In this document: positions 24,536-37,512 of the stretch, one piece after another
How positions within the stretch are numbered: the first letter of the stretch is position 1
Layout: each line of letters opens with the position of its first letter
From: Ciborinia camelliae
Lineage: Eukaryota; Ascomycota; Leotiomycetes; Helotiales; Sclerotiniaceae
Length of the DNA: 64,000 nt
Direction: 5' to 3'
Assembly: GCA_025890175.1 (NCBI GenBank)
Contig: JANPYM010000002.1
Location: 3,893,996-3,957,995 of the forward strand
Notes under the pieces: generated by a model
Databases searched by the model: none
The model's input: the letters and a program-made list of their open reading frames with translations, nothing else
What the model was told of the DNA's origin: nothing
Translations under genes and position numbers: made by a program

Positions 24536-27500
24536 GATTTGACTGCCTTCTTGTGGTTGTTGGCTTTTTGAACGTTCAAGGGATCGAGTATCATGAGATG
24601 CAGATGAAGATACAGATACAGGTGCAGACGCAAGAGTCTATGTAATAATGTATATGGTCTGACGATTTTCAATCCAGATTCAAAGAGCAGCACTTATTTG
24701 GCGGACTGGCTGTGCATCCGGCATCCGCACATACTTTTGAACCGGTCCCCTAATTGAGCAATCAAGACCTAGTATTTTTTTTTGGAATTTGACGATCTTT
24801 CAATAGATAACTCCACTCTACGTAATTCACATTCCACTGTTGAAGCCATCATGGGGTACTAGTATCCATAGAGACTTGAGAGATAGGGCTGTGCACATTA
24901 CTAACCATGCTCCCCATAGTTCATATAATAATAAGCAGAGTAACTAACTCGTTCATGTTGAAGATCAGGGGTTTGGAATATGCACTAAAATCCGAAATAA
25001 AAAACACTAGTTGAGACTATTCACGGTCCGTACCTTACGATTTTCATATGTATAATCGAAAGAAATACTCGTACAGCCGGAAAGTACATTACTCCCATGC
25101 GCCAACACATACATACCACATGATGAATGGTAAACCACATAAGAAATATACTAATTTCTTAATGTCAGAACAATGTGCTGTCTCGCATCACAAGTAAAAT
25201 TACTCTACAAAGCGTCTGCCTGCGTAAAGACATCCGAAAGTCAAAAATCGATTGCCCCTGTGCAGTGTATACTGTAGAAAAAGTTGAAAACGTATAAGCT
25301 TCACTTGTAAGCTCTGATGCCAAAGTCTAGTGCCCCGCACTTTGTCTTAGAGATCCAATCAGCTGTTGAAGGATCAATCATTTCTCAAAGGTCAAAGCCA
25401 TCCCAGTAGTTGATCCGCTGATCACTGATTCCGGATCAAAATTGATTGGTGTGTGTTCGTCTCCTGTTATATGGGACTTTCCCGTTGTCATGTCTGTCCT
25501 TACTAGGCTGGACTCAGGGCAGGAACCCGTACATTAGTCTCTGCCCACACCATCACCCTCCATCTTTCCCCTCCACCGCCAACTGCAAACGGAAAGAAGA
25601 CATGACACTACCGAGCCGCGACGCTCAGACCTGACAACTGGCAGCTGTCGAATATTTATCAGTATCTCGGAAATTCAAATAGTTGAAGGTATTCCCGACA
25701 AAATCCATCATCCATTATCCTTTCGTAATATATATCAGACAGAGATTTTTGTAGAATTAAAATACCAAACCAGATCGAAGCTTCGAAATGATTTGAATTT
25801 TTGAAAAAGAAAGAGGGATCTCTGCACGGAGGTTTGCCGAAGCTAGATGAACTAGAACATATTGTAAAACTAAGCTAAATTAGCTTACACGTGGTCCGAT
25901 ATCAACCCGCCCCTACGCTAATGTAGTACTCTACTTACCCTTCCGATTCTTGGCATCGACTACCAGTCCCCGAGTGAAGGGAAACAAAAGAGCCCGGAAC
26001 TACAGTAGTAGGTACTCGTGGAATGAGTAGTACTCGACACAGATTTTGAAACGTACCATTCAGCTACGTACTATACCGAAAAGCATACATTTTAAGCAGA
26101 GGGGAAGGGAGCATGCAGGCCTCCCTCCTATCACCAAACTCCCCACCTGCCCCATCTTCCCAAAAAGAGATAGATAGTCCTCTCATAAGTCTTCTCTACC
26201 CAGACAAGCCAATGACTCAACATCATTATGTCCGACTCCCACTCCATCCCATCCCATTCTCTTGATCCCATCCTATTCTGTTGATCCCATCTCATGGATT
26301 CTCTTGATCCCAGCCAGCCATATATCATACATATCAGAATTCACAAACAGAGACCGGATGTTGATCTGTGCAATAATGTATTTTATCTATCTACTCCCTA
26401 CAGGTATTTAAATCCAGGTCAACGAAATGCAACCTCCCACGAACGATCAATTCAACCCATAACCCCCCAACAAAAATATTTACATTTTAGTACCTACATA
26501 TGTATCTACCTACATCTACATCTACATCTACAAGATTCAGAATTCGACACATTCATACATATCATACATACCACCCATAGATAGGCAACGAGAGGAAATA
26601 CCTACCTACCTACCTACCTACTTACAACACCAAATACCCAATCAACACAGCGCCTACACCAGCATCAGCATCAGCATCAGCATCAGCATCAGCATCAGCA
26701 TGAACATGAGCATTAACCACAATTCTTTTTTTCCTTAGCACCAGGGACTCCAGCCATTCACTGTAGTCTAACTTAAATCCCAAACGGGACCCATGAAGAA
26801 GAAAAAGGAAATTGGAATCCACAACGCGCCTCCCGAGGTTGGTATTACAATCTTTAGATTAGATCCCCCAAGTGCTATGCTACAGTAAATTTGTAAGTTG
26901 GATTTGATGCCCAACACGACCCGACCAAACCAACGTCCACCACCACCACCACCACCATATTCACGTAAGGTAACTCCGCGTCCGAGTCCGAGTGAGGAGG
27001 TCCGAGACGTGTACGAGACAGAGTCTCGGACCTTCTGTAAAAACGCCACTTGAGCATTCTTTTTTTTTTCTTTTGACAATTCAACACAGAACCGTTAGTG
27101 AATGAATGACAAATGCAACAAGGACTTTTGATGCTCCCACAGCTACTGTACTTGTAGTGCCAAGGTCCTGCCAATGTAAATGGATAAATATTTCTTTTCT
27201 ATTAATACTATTTACTGTGTATGTGTATGATATGATTGATCAACTTAACGACCAATCAAGAGATATCTATTGATACTAATGGCCAAGCCATGCTAGCAGC
27301 AAGCTAGATGTTGAGCCATTATCGCATACCGGATAACCCATTCCTATATTCCTGCGAGGCACACTTTCTTTTACGTAGCACTTCCTGAATCAATCCATCC
27401 CAGCCAAATAAATCCAGCAAACAAGCAACATCCAATGGGATGAATGTTCAGGTATCTCAAATGATAAAAAATATAATCACCCCCAACCCCCATCCCAGAC

Positions 27501-27590
27501 CCGTCCGTTAGTGCACTATACACTTAGCAACCAAAGCAAACGCCACAAGCAAACCCCCTCCAGGACCATGTGGAAATAGTTCAAATTGAC
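24536..27590. other. Long intergenic region
   Basis: About 3 kb. No convincing gene was found on either strand; short ORFs here lack codon structure or homology I recognise. It holds a hexanucleotide repeat at 26,661-26,701 and a CAC run near 26,938-26,957. The last 200 bases are 3' flank of SCC2. Confidence 0.45.
26661..26701. repeat. Hexanucleotide microsatellite (AGCATC)n
   Basis: About seven perfect tandem copies of AGCATC. On the minus strand it would read as an alternating Asp-Ala run, but it sits in no supported gene. Confidence 0.85.
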
Positions 27591-30500
27591 TTATTCCCAT
27601 TCGCCATCATCATAATCATCATTGCGCTCAACGGAAGCTCTCTTCCCAGAACCGGAACCCGTTCCCTTTGGTCTACCCCTTCCCCTAGGGACAGAACTAG
27701 ATCTGGCTCTCTTCTTTCGGCCTACTGCAGCTCCATTTACACCTGCCTTTCTCTTGCGGCCTCTCCCGCTGCCACCAGGTGGACCCGGAGTGCCATCTTC
27801 ATCTTCACTTGGCGTACTCATTCTTGCTCTCTCATAGACTTCGTCATTTTCCGCCGAGACCTTGAAGTCATGATCAACGTTAAGTAATTCCACGAAAGCT
27901 CGACATTGCTGTTCCATCTTGTCCTCGGAGTCATAGCTAGTCATCCTACTACAAAGCTCACTCCAGAATTTATCCCCAGTAACGCTTGGGACTTTTACCG
28001 GAGCTCGATTGAGATCTTTAGTTGAGCCTTTGACTTTGCCATCTCTGTTCATCAATCCAAATTGTCGACGGAGATATGTTCGAGCCTCCCATAAGTTTGT
28101 AAGCATGATTGAAAATGCCGTGAGTTGTTGTAGGCGTATAGAATCTCGCTTTGGTTCTTCCGGATGAACAAAGCCATTTGCATCGGTTTCATTCGCTGGT
28201 TGATCGAGACTGATATGAAGGACCTCTGTCTCAATTGCATGAGCAATACCCGTACCCGTAGACGCGACCAATTTTTCCATTGAATTAATGGTTGACAATA
28301 ATTCATCCACAGTTTGGTATTCAAAGAAAGCTAAGTTCTCAATGATGAACTGTGAAAAATCCAGATGATGTGGTATATCTTTAATAGCATCGAGTTTTGC
28401 AGGGTCAAAATCGATTCGAGAGCATAAGTTACCAAACAACTTCTTTCGGTTCTTGACTTTACTGATCTTCATAACGTCAATCATCATCCAGAGTTTCGAA
28501 GTGAAAGGATTGAGCGTGGCGCCATGGGTGTTCTTGACTACATCTCTCTGGTATTCGTATGCAGCTAGTACCGCCGGCATATATTCTTTCTCGAGAATAG
28601 TCTCATGTTTCTCATGAAGAGCCTTATGCTCCCGAAATGCAATATCGGCAATCTTGCTCATAGGTGACGTTTCAAGAGCGATGAGAGTGGAGGCAGTGTT
28701 TTTGGGATGAACAAGACCTTGCCTGTTGATGCTAGCCACAACTTCTGCCGCAAGAAGTGCCTCTTTATCTTGGCTACCAAGCGCGATGCAGGCAATATCC
28801 TTCAAGAACCTCTGCGCAATGTCCAATGCAACGCCATCACTTTGATTTCCTCCCATGACGCCCAATTTTGCCGTGGAGTCTGTCCCAGTCTCAACGGCGC
28901 CATCACCGCTTTCTTCGGAACGCTTCTCTTCAATCGAAAGATATTCTTTGAAAGCTCTCATGACGATTGCTTTAAGTTCCAAATCCTGATCGCTGAATAC
29001 TTGCAAAAAGGCCGTATACACGTTTTTAGCAGAAAAGTTCTTTGGCCGAAATTGACAAACCATACCCATTGCATCCAGGGCATGCTTTCTAACTTCCATC
29101 GGTTGAGATGGTACTGCAAACGGAGCAAATGTGTCGACCATCAATTTCGAAACTGAAGTGTCTTTCATATTTGGGAACTCCTTCTCCTTGAAAACATTGT
29201 GCTGGGGATCTAGATCGCAGTGCTTACCACACATACCACAAATAATTAGAAGCCTTGTCAATTTCTTAATAGAATCAGCTCGCCGAGGGTCGTTCAAGTC
29301 GATGTTTTTCATCTTATGAATATTAGCCAAACTAGACAACACCACTCTCGTTAAGTTGTGATAATCGCCGAGAACACTACTGATGATCCACAAACACGCA
29401 ATGATATCTTCCAAGATCAATTTAGGACTGCGTGATATGGTTGGCAAAAGATGGTTTCTAATAGTGGTGAGAAAGCCATGTTGAACCTTGGGTAATGTCG
29501 GAAGAACATAACGGAAGATGACAACGACTGAACGATAAATGGCAGCCTCGTCACTGCTACCAACATTTGAAACATATGGCTGCAATAACTGAATCTGATC
29601 GGCCGTGAATAGATTAGGGTTGGATTTGGCAAATATGGTAAGCACTTCCAAAGCATTCCGAGCGTTTGGTGCATCCGAATCTTCGGAAGCTGGGTTGTCA
29701 ATGATTGTCTCGAACATAGCTGCGACGAGCGCCTTGCAAACCTTGAAGTTTGCATCGGGGTATTTCGACTTTTGCGAAAGTAGATTCTGAAGCACTTTGT
29801 CCAAAACGCTCGAAGCCCCATTTTGTCGCTGAGCTGTCTTGATGATCAAGGTCACGTGGTCTGATATGGCAAGTTTCGCTTGGACTGATGTATCTTCTGA
29901 CCCTGTTATTTTGTAGAAAGGTAACATCCAAACTTCCTCGATTGTTGACCGTGCCAATTCCTGGACACCATCATCAAGATCAGTGACTCTGTATAAGATG
30001 GCATCAGCGATAGAAGCCCGAACATCTTTGTTAGTATTGTTAAGGTAAATCTCTTTCAAAAGTTTCATAGCTCGCTTTCGAACACCGACTCCACTATCGT
30101 TAACACGATGGAGAATGCTGGGTGTCATCTCCACCTCGAGAGCTGGTACCAACGAGATGCATTTTCCAATGAGACCCAAAGCCGAATCCCTTACACCAAC
30201 TGAAGGATCGTTTGAGCACCTTAAGATCATTTGCTTAGCTGTAGGCTCTCGGTCAAGAATGGTTGGATCTGTTTCCAGAACCTGGTTGACACTTTTCAAA
30301 CTCTTACTTCTAACGGTGGCTTGTTCACTGAACATTGATCGAAGTAAGATATCAAGCACACGAGTGAAAGATTTGCAAAAAGTCGACTGCAACAATGTCA
30401 AAGAGTAGGCCAGGCGGGCGTGGCTAGGATCAACTGAGCCGTAACCATACTCTGTAGAAAACCATCTCTTATCGGTAATCATCATTCTCAGTCGGTATGC

Positions 30501-33363
30501 CACTTTGCCATAGTTTTCCTCGATGCGCTCATGGTCAGGATCATCGTTGGAGATATTATCATATTCAATCACCAACTTTGAGGCCCATTGGACAATCAGA
30601 AGAGAAACGCTGCTTGCTAGTTGAGGATCGGTAAAGCAACGGTCTTCCATGTAGTCTAGACTCATAAAATAAGGTCCACCCCATGCCAAGATCTCGTGAA
30701 TGTTTGCTTCGTTCTTCAGCGATTCCTCAACCATCCTTGAAAGAGCCTTTCCCATGTGCCCATCTCGATTTTCGAGTGAGGAAGCAGTTTTCCGGACATG
30801 GGAGTGCAATTCCGAGATTGCTGCGCCCATTGACCCCAATAAATCGAGAGCCATGTTCTTGGCAGGAGCAGGGGTTTTGTCTACCTCAGCTAGTTGGACC
30901 ATCTTGAACAGAAACACGCGCAAGAGGAGTTCGGCGGCAGGCCATTCTGTAGAATTTAAACACGTAATAAAATCTTCTACAAAGAGATCCAGAAGATTTC
31001 GGTATGGTGTATCGCCATTCTTTGTAGATTTGATCGCTCTGCTAACAATGAAGTTAACCACATATCCCGTGTTTTGTGTGGCGCTTTCTAGTAATGAGGC
31101 ACCGCATTCCTTAAGTTCATAGATTGCGGTGACATTTTGTTCGACTGCCCGCTTTTCCGTATCATATCGCCGACGACTATTGCCATCATCGATCTCATCC
31201 TCTTGGCCCTCATCATCCCCATTAATAGCTTGCTGAACCTTAAGTCTTCGTTTCTCTTTCGCATCATCCGTCTTTCTAGCGCATGTCTGAATCAACTTCA
31301 TGATTAGTGCCGAGACAAGTTGGATGCTTCCACCGTCTGCCAATCTAAATTGACGAGCACTTTGTTTAGAGACAGGGAGCTTCTCCAATGACGTCAGAAT
31401 CTCATTGAAAATCTCGGCTCTTTCCTTGGGATGGTTATTGAAAACTTGCGCAAGTACGTCCATTGCAACTACACGGAGACTATCAAATTTGGAGATACCA
31501 AGTATCGAATCCTTTTCGGCGTGAGCATTCTCAACAAATATCAACTTGGTGGCTACAAATTCAAGACTGTTAATAACAGTCTCGGAGAGGTCGATGTCGG
31601 CCACGAGAACTGCCATGAGTGACAGAAGGCGTCGACATTGGGCGAGTAGATTAAGAATAACTTTTTTTTGAGCAGACAAAAGCTTGAACAATGTTGAAGT
31701 CGATCCACTACTGCGAAGTTCCACAATCGGAATTATGAAAGTCTCCATGATATTTTTGAAGGCGTTCAATGCGGATTGAATTACATCTTCCGAATACAAT
31801 TGCTTTTCGTCCCGCCCACCAGTCATAAGTCTGAGAGAGGTACGAGCGGACTTGAGTCCAAGTTCCGCATTTGCAACCTGTAAAAATAATGTCTCCACAT
31901 CCGATTCCCCCATTTCTTCATCAATCTTCAAATTAAGCGTCTCGGTCTCTTTCAAAGCAGCCTCAGACAACTTTTGGATGCGAATTAAATCATCCAACGG
32001 AACTTGTTTGAATCGGCCAACCTCAATAATTCGATTCAGGAGACCCTCGACTCTTGATTGAGGATTAGCCGCAAGACCGATTCCATCAATAGTTGAAATA
32101 AAGAAATTGCTAGAAATATCAGTATCAGGTTGGAATTGATTTTCGGCTTCAAAAATGTCTTGGAGATATTCCCGTAGATTTCGCACGGCAATTTCGGCCT
32201 TCTCTCTTTGATCGATAATGCCAGATACGTTTCCTTCGTATTCGTCAGAGCCGGCTCGCCTTCGCTTTATAGGAGGGCTGCCAGGCGAGTCTGGAAGGGC
32301 TTCTACAACTTTGTATTCTTCCGGTCGTATTTGAGATTTTGGGATGATGACGGATATGCTCAGTTGTGACGAAGATGGTGGGGAATTCTGGCTTTGCTGG
32401 ATACCTTGAATAGAAACCAGTCCAGCTTGTTCAATATGCGATGGTGTATTAATTTTGGTGACATGTGAAATTGCTGCAGGAACCGGGCTTCGTTTGTGAG
32501 TGGTCGTTGGTGCTTTTGCCAAAGGAATTTCGACCGCAATTTGGGACTTTGGCCTGGCTATAGCATTCGCGTACTCGGCAGCAGGCTTTGTAGAAGTAGC
32601 TTCGGGGAATATAGTAGCATTCGCATTCGCATTATGGGCCTGCAAATTCGTATTCACATAGCTGCTACTCGGGGTTCTCGACTTCGTCTGCGACTTAGTT
32701 CTCTGCTTCTGGACTTTGTGCCTCATAGTTGGCGCTTCTGAACGTTCTGCTGTTCTATAGTCCACCTTTGTCGAGTCATATAGCATTTGCGCAAACGGTG
32801 AAAGATTTGGTTTCAAAGGAGTAGAATCGGGGAGTGATGCGATCTTTGGCCCGATCTTGAAGTTGCTTTTTTTGTATATGTTAGTCAGATCGAGCTGCTT
32901 GCTGCAGTTTGAACTTACTATTCCGTATGATCCTCTGGCTTGAGCAATTTTTCAAGGTCTTTCAAAGTTCTTTGTAGGCGCTGTGAGGTCTGATAAGGAT
33001 TTCTGGCGTCGGCATTCAAACTTTCTAGACTTTCTCTACCTTGTTCACGTTCGACGTCATTTGGAAATAATGAAGCTGAGGAACCAAGTCCTATGGTAGG
33101 TAAAGGAATAATATCTGCAAATTGAGTCTTGTTAGTAAAATAGATAATAGTGTTTGAGGATAGATGTAAAGGTGAAAGGAAAGGTGAAAGGAAAGGTGAG
33201 AGGTACCAGAATTGAAGGGGACAACAGAGGAAAAGGGTGAATAGGGAAGAGCTTCATCGACAGTGAATGGGCGTGGCCTCATCTGACGGGATTCTATGAA
33301 AGAAGACGCGCCATTTGAACCATTATGGCCATTATGGTAGGAATATCCATTGCTTGAATCCAT
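27591..33363 (-). CDS. SCC2: Sister chromatid cohesion protein 2 (Scc2/Mis4/NIPBL), cohesin loader
   Basis: Loads cohesin onto chromatin in the nucleus, together with Scc4. Three minus-strand exons, 33,363-33,207, 33,114-32,919 and 32,865-27,591, give 1,875 aa, a normal fungal length. The N-terminus is disordered (MDSSNGYSYHNGHNGSNG), as expected for the Scc4-binding region. HEAT repeats dominate the rest; the most diagnostic block is near residues 960-1,110 (RSKSLKSVNQVLETDPTIL, SVGVRDSALGLIGKCI, GVGVRKRAMKLLKEIYLN). The C-terminus is basic with an AT-hook-like RGRGRPKG and a short acidic tail. It is divergent from RPA12 with 486 bp between the start codons. Confidence 0.93.
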
Positions 33364-33849
33364 GTTGAGGGGAAAAGGGTGAGGTGTGGTGGTATATGGT
33401 ATGGTATATGTTGGTGGTGAGCGCAAGGCCGAAGGCTCATGGAGGTACCTAGGTATAGATGAAAATTGAAGGCCCAATAGAATTACTTATATGAGCATCC
33501 ATGAATATTATTTGTACAACCAGACAACCAGAAAAGCCGTTATTCGCAATGCATCCCTTTCTTCCCTGCAAAAATAGGTGGTAGGTATTCAAAGTTTGTC
33601 GCCAACTGGAAACAATAAAGTCAACTTTCACCTTTTGAGTGTTCAAAGGTCAGTAGCCGTCTGTAGGCAGCCTTGCGCTATCCTTTAGATTGGATGGAGC
33701 CATCACTAGCGGGATTTTTTTCATTTCCGTTTCGGCCTTGCATGCATAGAAATTTATTTTCGGGGAACACCAAAATCTTCAAAATCTTCAAAACTAAAGG
33801 TTGACTTCTACTTTACAATCATCATACCTAGGTAACCTATAACTTCAAA
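33364..33849. promoter_or_regulatory. Bidirectional promoter region, SCC2 / RPA12
   Basis: The 486 bp between two divergent ATGs contains two copies of the palindrome TACCTAGGTA (33,446 and 33,825), one near each gene, and pyrimidine-rich stretches. No TATA box stands out. The regulatory role is inferred from position only. Confidence 0.5.
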
Positions 33850-34359
33850 ATGTCTGCCGTCGGATCTTTAGTATTTTGCACCGATTGTGGTAATCTGTTG
33901 GAAAGTTCTACTGGTAACAAGAATACCATTTTAACATGCGATTGTTGTGGAGCAGAAAATAAAGGTATTGTATGCGCATTTCTTTCGCATTGATTGCTAA
34001 GAGTTAATAATTAATCAATGGCAATGGCAATGGCGCTGATCAAACTTTCCTTCTAGATACCGCTTCGAAGACAATCATAACAAGAACGAAAGAAGCATCA
34101 TTTCCCTCAGTATTGCGACAGAAGAGATCAGTTGTTCAAACCGTAGAGAAGGCTGATTATGAGAATCAAGCGATGAGTAAAACGCCATGCCCAGAATGCG
34201 GCGCAAAGGAGGTTAGATTTACGGCTGTACAATTGAGAAGTGCAGATGAAGGAAGTACCATTTTCTACAACTGTACTTGTGGCAATAAGTAAGTTTGCAA
34301 CTTATTATATCATCATATCTTCCATACTGACCTATGCTAGGTGGACCGAGAATAATTGA
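33850..34359 (+). CDS. RPA12: RNA polymerase I subunit Rpa12 (A12.2)
   Basis: Subunit of nucleolar RNA polymerase I, needed for RNA cleavage and termination. Three exons, 33,850-33,964, 34,057-34,288 and 34,341-34,359, give 121 aa, the usual size. The N-terminal zinc ribbon shows CTDC and CDCC. The C-terminal TFIIS-type ribbon has CPEC and CTCGNKW, with the conserved hairpin RSADEGST carrying the acidic DE pair. The last exon encodes only the end of the CGNKW motif plus ENN. It runs toward DOHH with 187 bp between the stop codons. Confidence 0.92.
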
Positions 34360-34546
34360 GTTGCGAACCATGGCGTACGGAGGTATTATTTCACGATTCA
34401 CGAATCGTATATCATTTGGCAAGGGTGGAATTTGTATCAGGTGTTTGGTAGGAAAAAATTGCAATATTTTAATGGCCCAAGCACTTTGGAACCAGCCGTC
34501 TATTTGAATCAAATAGAGACGATGAAATTTCTGAAAATGGAGACAA

Positions 34547-35711
34547 CTAAGCTGCCGCAACAGTTTCTGGGATGAGCGCATACTCAGTCTCTCCGTTCTT
34601 CTCAAACTCCGCCATATCCAACGCAACGATAACACTATCCCTCACAACCTCATCCTCGTCATTCAAGAACTTCTTGAGTGTATCCTCGACACCTTCCTCC
34701 TCACCTAAGCTTCCCAAAGCCTCAGCCGCCTCATGTCTAACCATACTCGCCTCCTCCAAATTGCTCAGGGATCCAGTAAGAGCAGGGATGGACGCTGGAT
34801 GAGATAATTGTCCAAAAACGAAGGCGATTTCGTGTCTGAAAAGTGCGGATGGATCGTGGAGACCTTTAGCCAGAGCAAGAACAGCAGGAACGGCGGTAGG
34901 AAGATCTGGGGGTGATGCAAGATCTCGGAGACCAAACATTGCTCTGTAACGAATGAATAGAGGGGTTTTGGTATCCAATAAGGTTTCCTCGAGTTTCTCG
35001 ATTGATAGTGACTCTGAATTTGCTTCTGCGGTTGGTGGAGCTGGGTCGATTGATGCGAAATCTCTATAATCGCATGGATTGTCAGTAATGTAATGCGATG
35101 TAGAAAATCTCAAGCATCCCGGTGAATAAAACTCCCTCCTGCAAGTGAACAAAGCACATTGCCCCATCTGCCAAGTGCAAATACCCATTCTTCTAGACAA
35201 AATAAAAATTCACTTACGATTGATGTAACTTCTCTGCCTTTCCAGCCTCGGAATGTTCCCACTCAATCCTCTCTACACTCAACTCACACGTCTGGCTCAC
35301 CTCAGGTGGCTCGGAAGCATCATCCCTCCTCTCCTTAAGTAACTCCAGACAGTCTCTATCGCCCAACGCACCCAAGGCTTCTGCAGCCTCATGTCTCACC
35401 ATACTATCCTCCTCCCGATTCTCCAATACCTTTCTCAAGAATTTCGAACTCTCAAGATTTCTCGTTTGACCCAAGCAATACGCAAGTTCATGCTTCAAAA
35501 GTGCCGAAGGAGAAGCGAATGCAGCGGCAATAGCTTCGATGGCGGGAATATTCGAGGGAGATGATGGAGTGCAGGCGAGATGTTTCAGGGAGAAGAGAGC
35601 ACGGAAACGTAGGGCGAGGGGGGTACTTTCTGAGCAGAGGGTTTTGCGCAAGGTCATGACGGTGGTATCTACATGCTCTTCTGGAGCCGGAGAAATCGCT
35701 GATGGAGCCAT
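34547..35711 (-). CDS. LIA1: Deoxyhypusine hydroxylase (DOHH)
   Basis: Di-iron enzyme that converts deoxyhypusine to hypusine on eIF5A in the cytosol, the final step of hypusination. Two minus-strand exons, 35,711-35,218 and 35,063-34,547, give 336 aa. It is built of HEAT-like repeats in two halves. The four iron-binding His-Glu motifs are all visible: [33 protein letters not shown] and [12 protein letters not shown]. The intron separates the two halves and lies in the linker. The name LIA1 is that of the budding yeast orthologue. Confidence 0.94.
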
Positions 35712-36090
35712 GTCGATAGATTTATTGTATATGTTCCTATATGGCTTTTGAGATAAGAATATTGTAGAGAAGAAAAGAGAACAGATGCGATGGATGAATA
35801 AATAACGAAATGGATATTCTAGCTTGCACGCACTAATAAACCTTGTGAGTAGTCGAGAAAAAAATGCGGCCGATCGCGGGGTTCTTTCTTGATTATGTAA
35901 TATTATCATTTCATGCATCATGCATCATCTTCGTACCCAGTGAAAAGGTGGGTTTGCTTCATCAGGAAAAGCAAAACTTCAGTGCTTTCCACATAATGGG
36001 AAAACAAGGTCAAAATTACCCCGCCCCGAAATTCTTTTTCTTGAAAAACGTGGCTGAGACTCAGAGTCAAACTGAGATAGAAATAACCTT

Positions 36091-36147
36091 CATGAGCGAA
36101 GGAATCGAACCAGTATCTCGAATCCGACGGGCTAACCATTGCAGGCA
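36091..36147 (-). pseudogene. Broken tRNA-Gln relic
   Basis: On the minus strand AATGGTTAGC, GTCGGATTC, GAGATA and TGGTTCGATTCC align with the intact tRNA-Gln(CTG) 170 bp away on the opposite strand. The eight bases TGATTCCG are missing, removing part of the anticodon loop and the 3' side of its stem, and the acceptor halves no longer pair. It cannot be a functional tRNA. Confidence 0.7.
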
Positions 36148-36304
36148 AAAGCTATGGTTGTAGTGTACCTAGTAAATCAGGACCGTACCTATTGTGCTAA
36201 AGTTCCACCATCATTTTTTCGCGCCTCATAAATAAAGCCACAATAGCTAATCCAACACAATATATACCAAAAACCCACCCCTACCTCCAATACATACAAA
36301 AATC

Positions 36305-36376
36305 CCTCACTTGGTGTAATGGTCAGCACGTCGGATTCTGATTCCGGAGATATTGGTTCGATTCCTATAGAGAGGT
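36305..36376 (+). tRNA. tRNA-Gln (anticodon CTG)
   Basis: A 72-nt cloverleaf: acceptor CCTCACT with AGAGAGG (one A-A mismatch), D-arm GTGTAATGGTCAGCAC, anticodon stem TCGGA/TCCGG with loop TTCTGAT, and T-arm ATTGG-TTCGATT-CCTAT (one T-T mismatch). The anticodon CTG and the GTGTAATGGTCAGCAC D-arm are typical of eukaryotic tRNA-Gln. Two stem mismatches leave a small doubt about full function. No intron. Confidence 0.85.
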
Positions 36377-36778
36377 TTCTCTGTTCTTCTCAGTTTGATT
36401 CTGAGGTTTAAGGATTATCATTTTGATTTTTTTTTATAGTTTTTACAACCGTGCTAAAGTTTATGCATAACAGCCTGAATAATAGAGAATATATCGCTTA
36501 TTATTATTATTGTAGCATGTTTATATACCTATTTTTACTTCTATTACCTATAAAATATATGATTTTTTAAATACTCCAGCTAGGTACCAAATCATAGCTT
36601 AATTAAATTTCCATAAGCAAAATATCAAGGCTCACCTACATCATCATTCTAGACCACCTGCATCGATTGTAACAATCTTTCCCTCCCCCCTTTTCATCGC
36701 CTCTCCCAATTGAAATACGTCGGGTTTTACAGAACACACGATAAATTCCCCCAAGGTCCGTCCACAAGCATTAACAAA
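36377..36778. other. Intergenic region
   Basis: About 400 bp, AT-rich (36,420-36,620), then a pyrimidine-rich leader before the next start codon. A short T run (about 36,426-36,434), shortly after the tRNA, is a plausible Pol III terminator. Confidence 0.45.
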
Positions 36779-37299
36779 ATGTGGCTAGGACAAAAGATTC
36801 ATCTCTCAAGAATATTGATTAAAACTCATCACATGACCTCGGTCAAAAAAATCGAAAAGATAACCAAAGCAGCCAAGAAATTAGACTGTGCTGTATTATT
36901 AAAGACTGGAAGACCACCTGGAGTAATGCTTGCAGAGGGGGAAGTTGGGAAAGCCGAGGAATGGCTGGATGTTGTGAAGGTGGGTTTATTTTGACGTTGA
37001 TTGATGGTGCATTGCATTGCTTCAAGTACAAGTATCCAATGAACATACATAGGCAGAAGACCATTTGATATCCAAACGAAAGGCTGATAATATGATGCGG
37101 AATCTAGAATTTGAGATATAAAAACTTCGAATTGATGAAGAAAGAAGTGGTAGAGGAGAGAAAATTGGATGTTCCCATTGGGAGGGTTAGGCAATTGGAG
37201 AGTTTGAAGGATTATGGCATAGAGGTGGGGAAGGATGAAGTTTTGAGGAAATGGTGGAGATTACACATGGGGTTTGTGAAGGAGGGGGATGAGGAATGA
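36779..37299 (+). CDS. DUF1115 / RWDD2 C-terminal-like protein
   Basis: Two exons, 36,779-36,979 and 37,108-37,299, in phase 0, give 130 aa. The start ATG has A at -3. The sequence LLKTGRPPGVMLAEGEVGKA followed by WLDVVKNLRYKNFEL resembles the DUF1115 domain found behind RWD domains in RWDD2-type proteins, which is reported as ubiquitin-pathway-like but functionally undefined. The usual N-terminal RWD domain is not visible upstream, so this is a short form or the gene has lost its first half. Assignment is by pattern memory and moderate. Confidence 0.6.
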
Positions 37300-37512
37300 T
37301 GTTGCGAGTGAAGTATAGATGTGGTTTGATTTTATGTTATTCACTGGACCGGAAAAGAAACTGGGGAAAGTTTGGCGTGGTACCTTGTAAGTTACTATGA
37401 TGACCTCGGGACTCAATATCCGATACTCTCTTTGACACATCAACGTTCTAACATCACCGTTCCCAGGACATTTCGAAAGAAAATATCAAACAGCCCGAGT
37501 GTTAACTTCATT

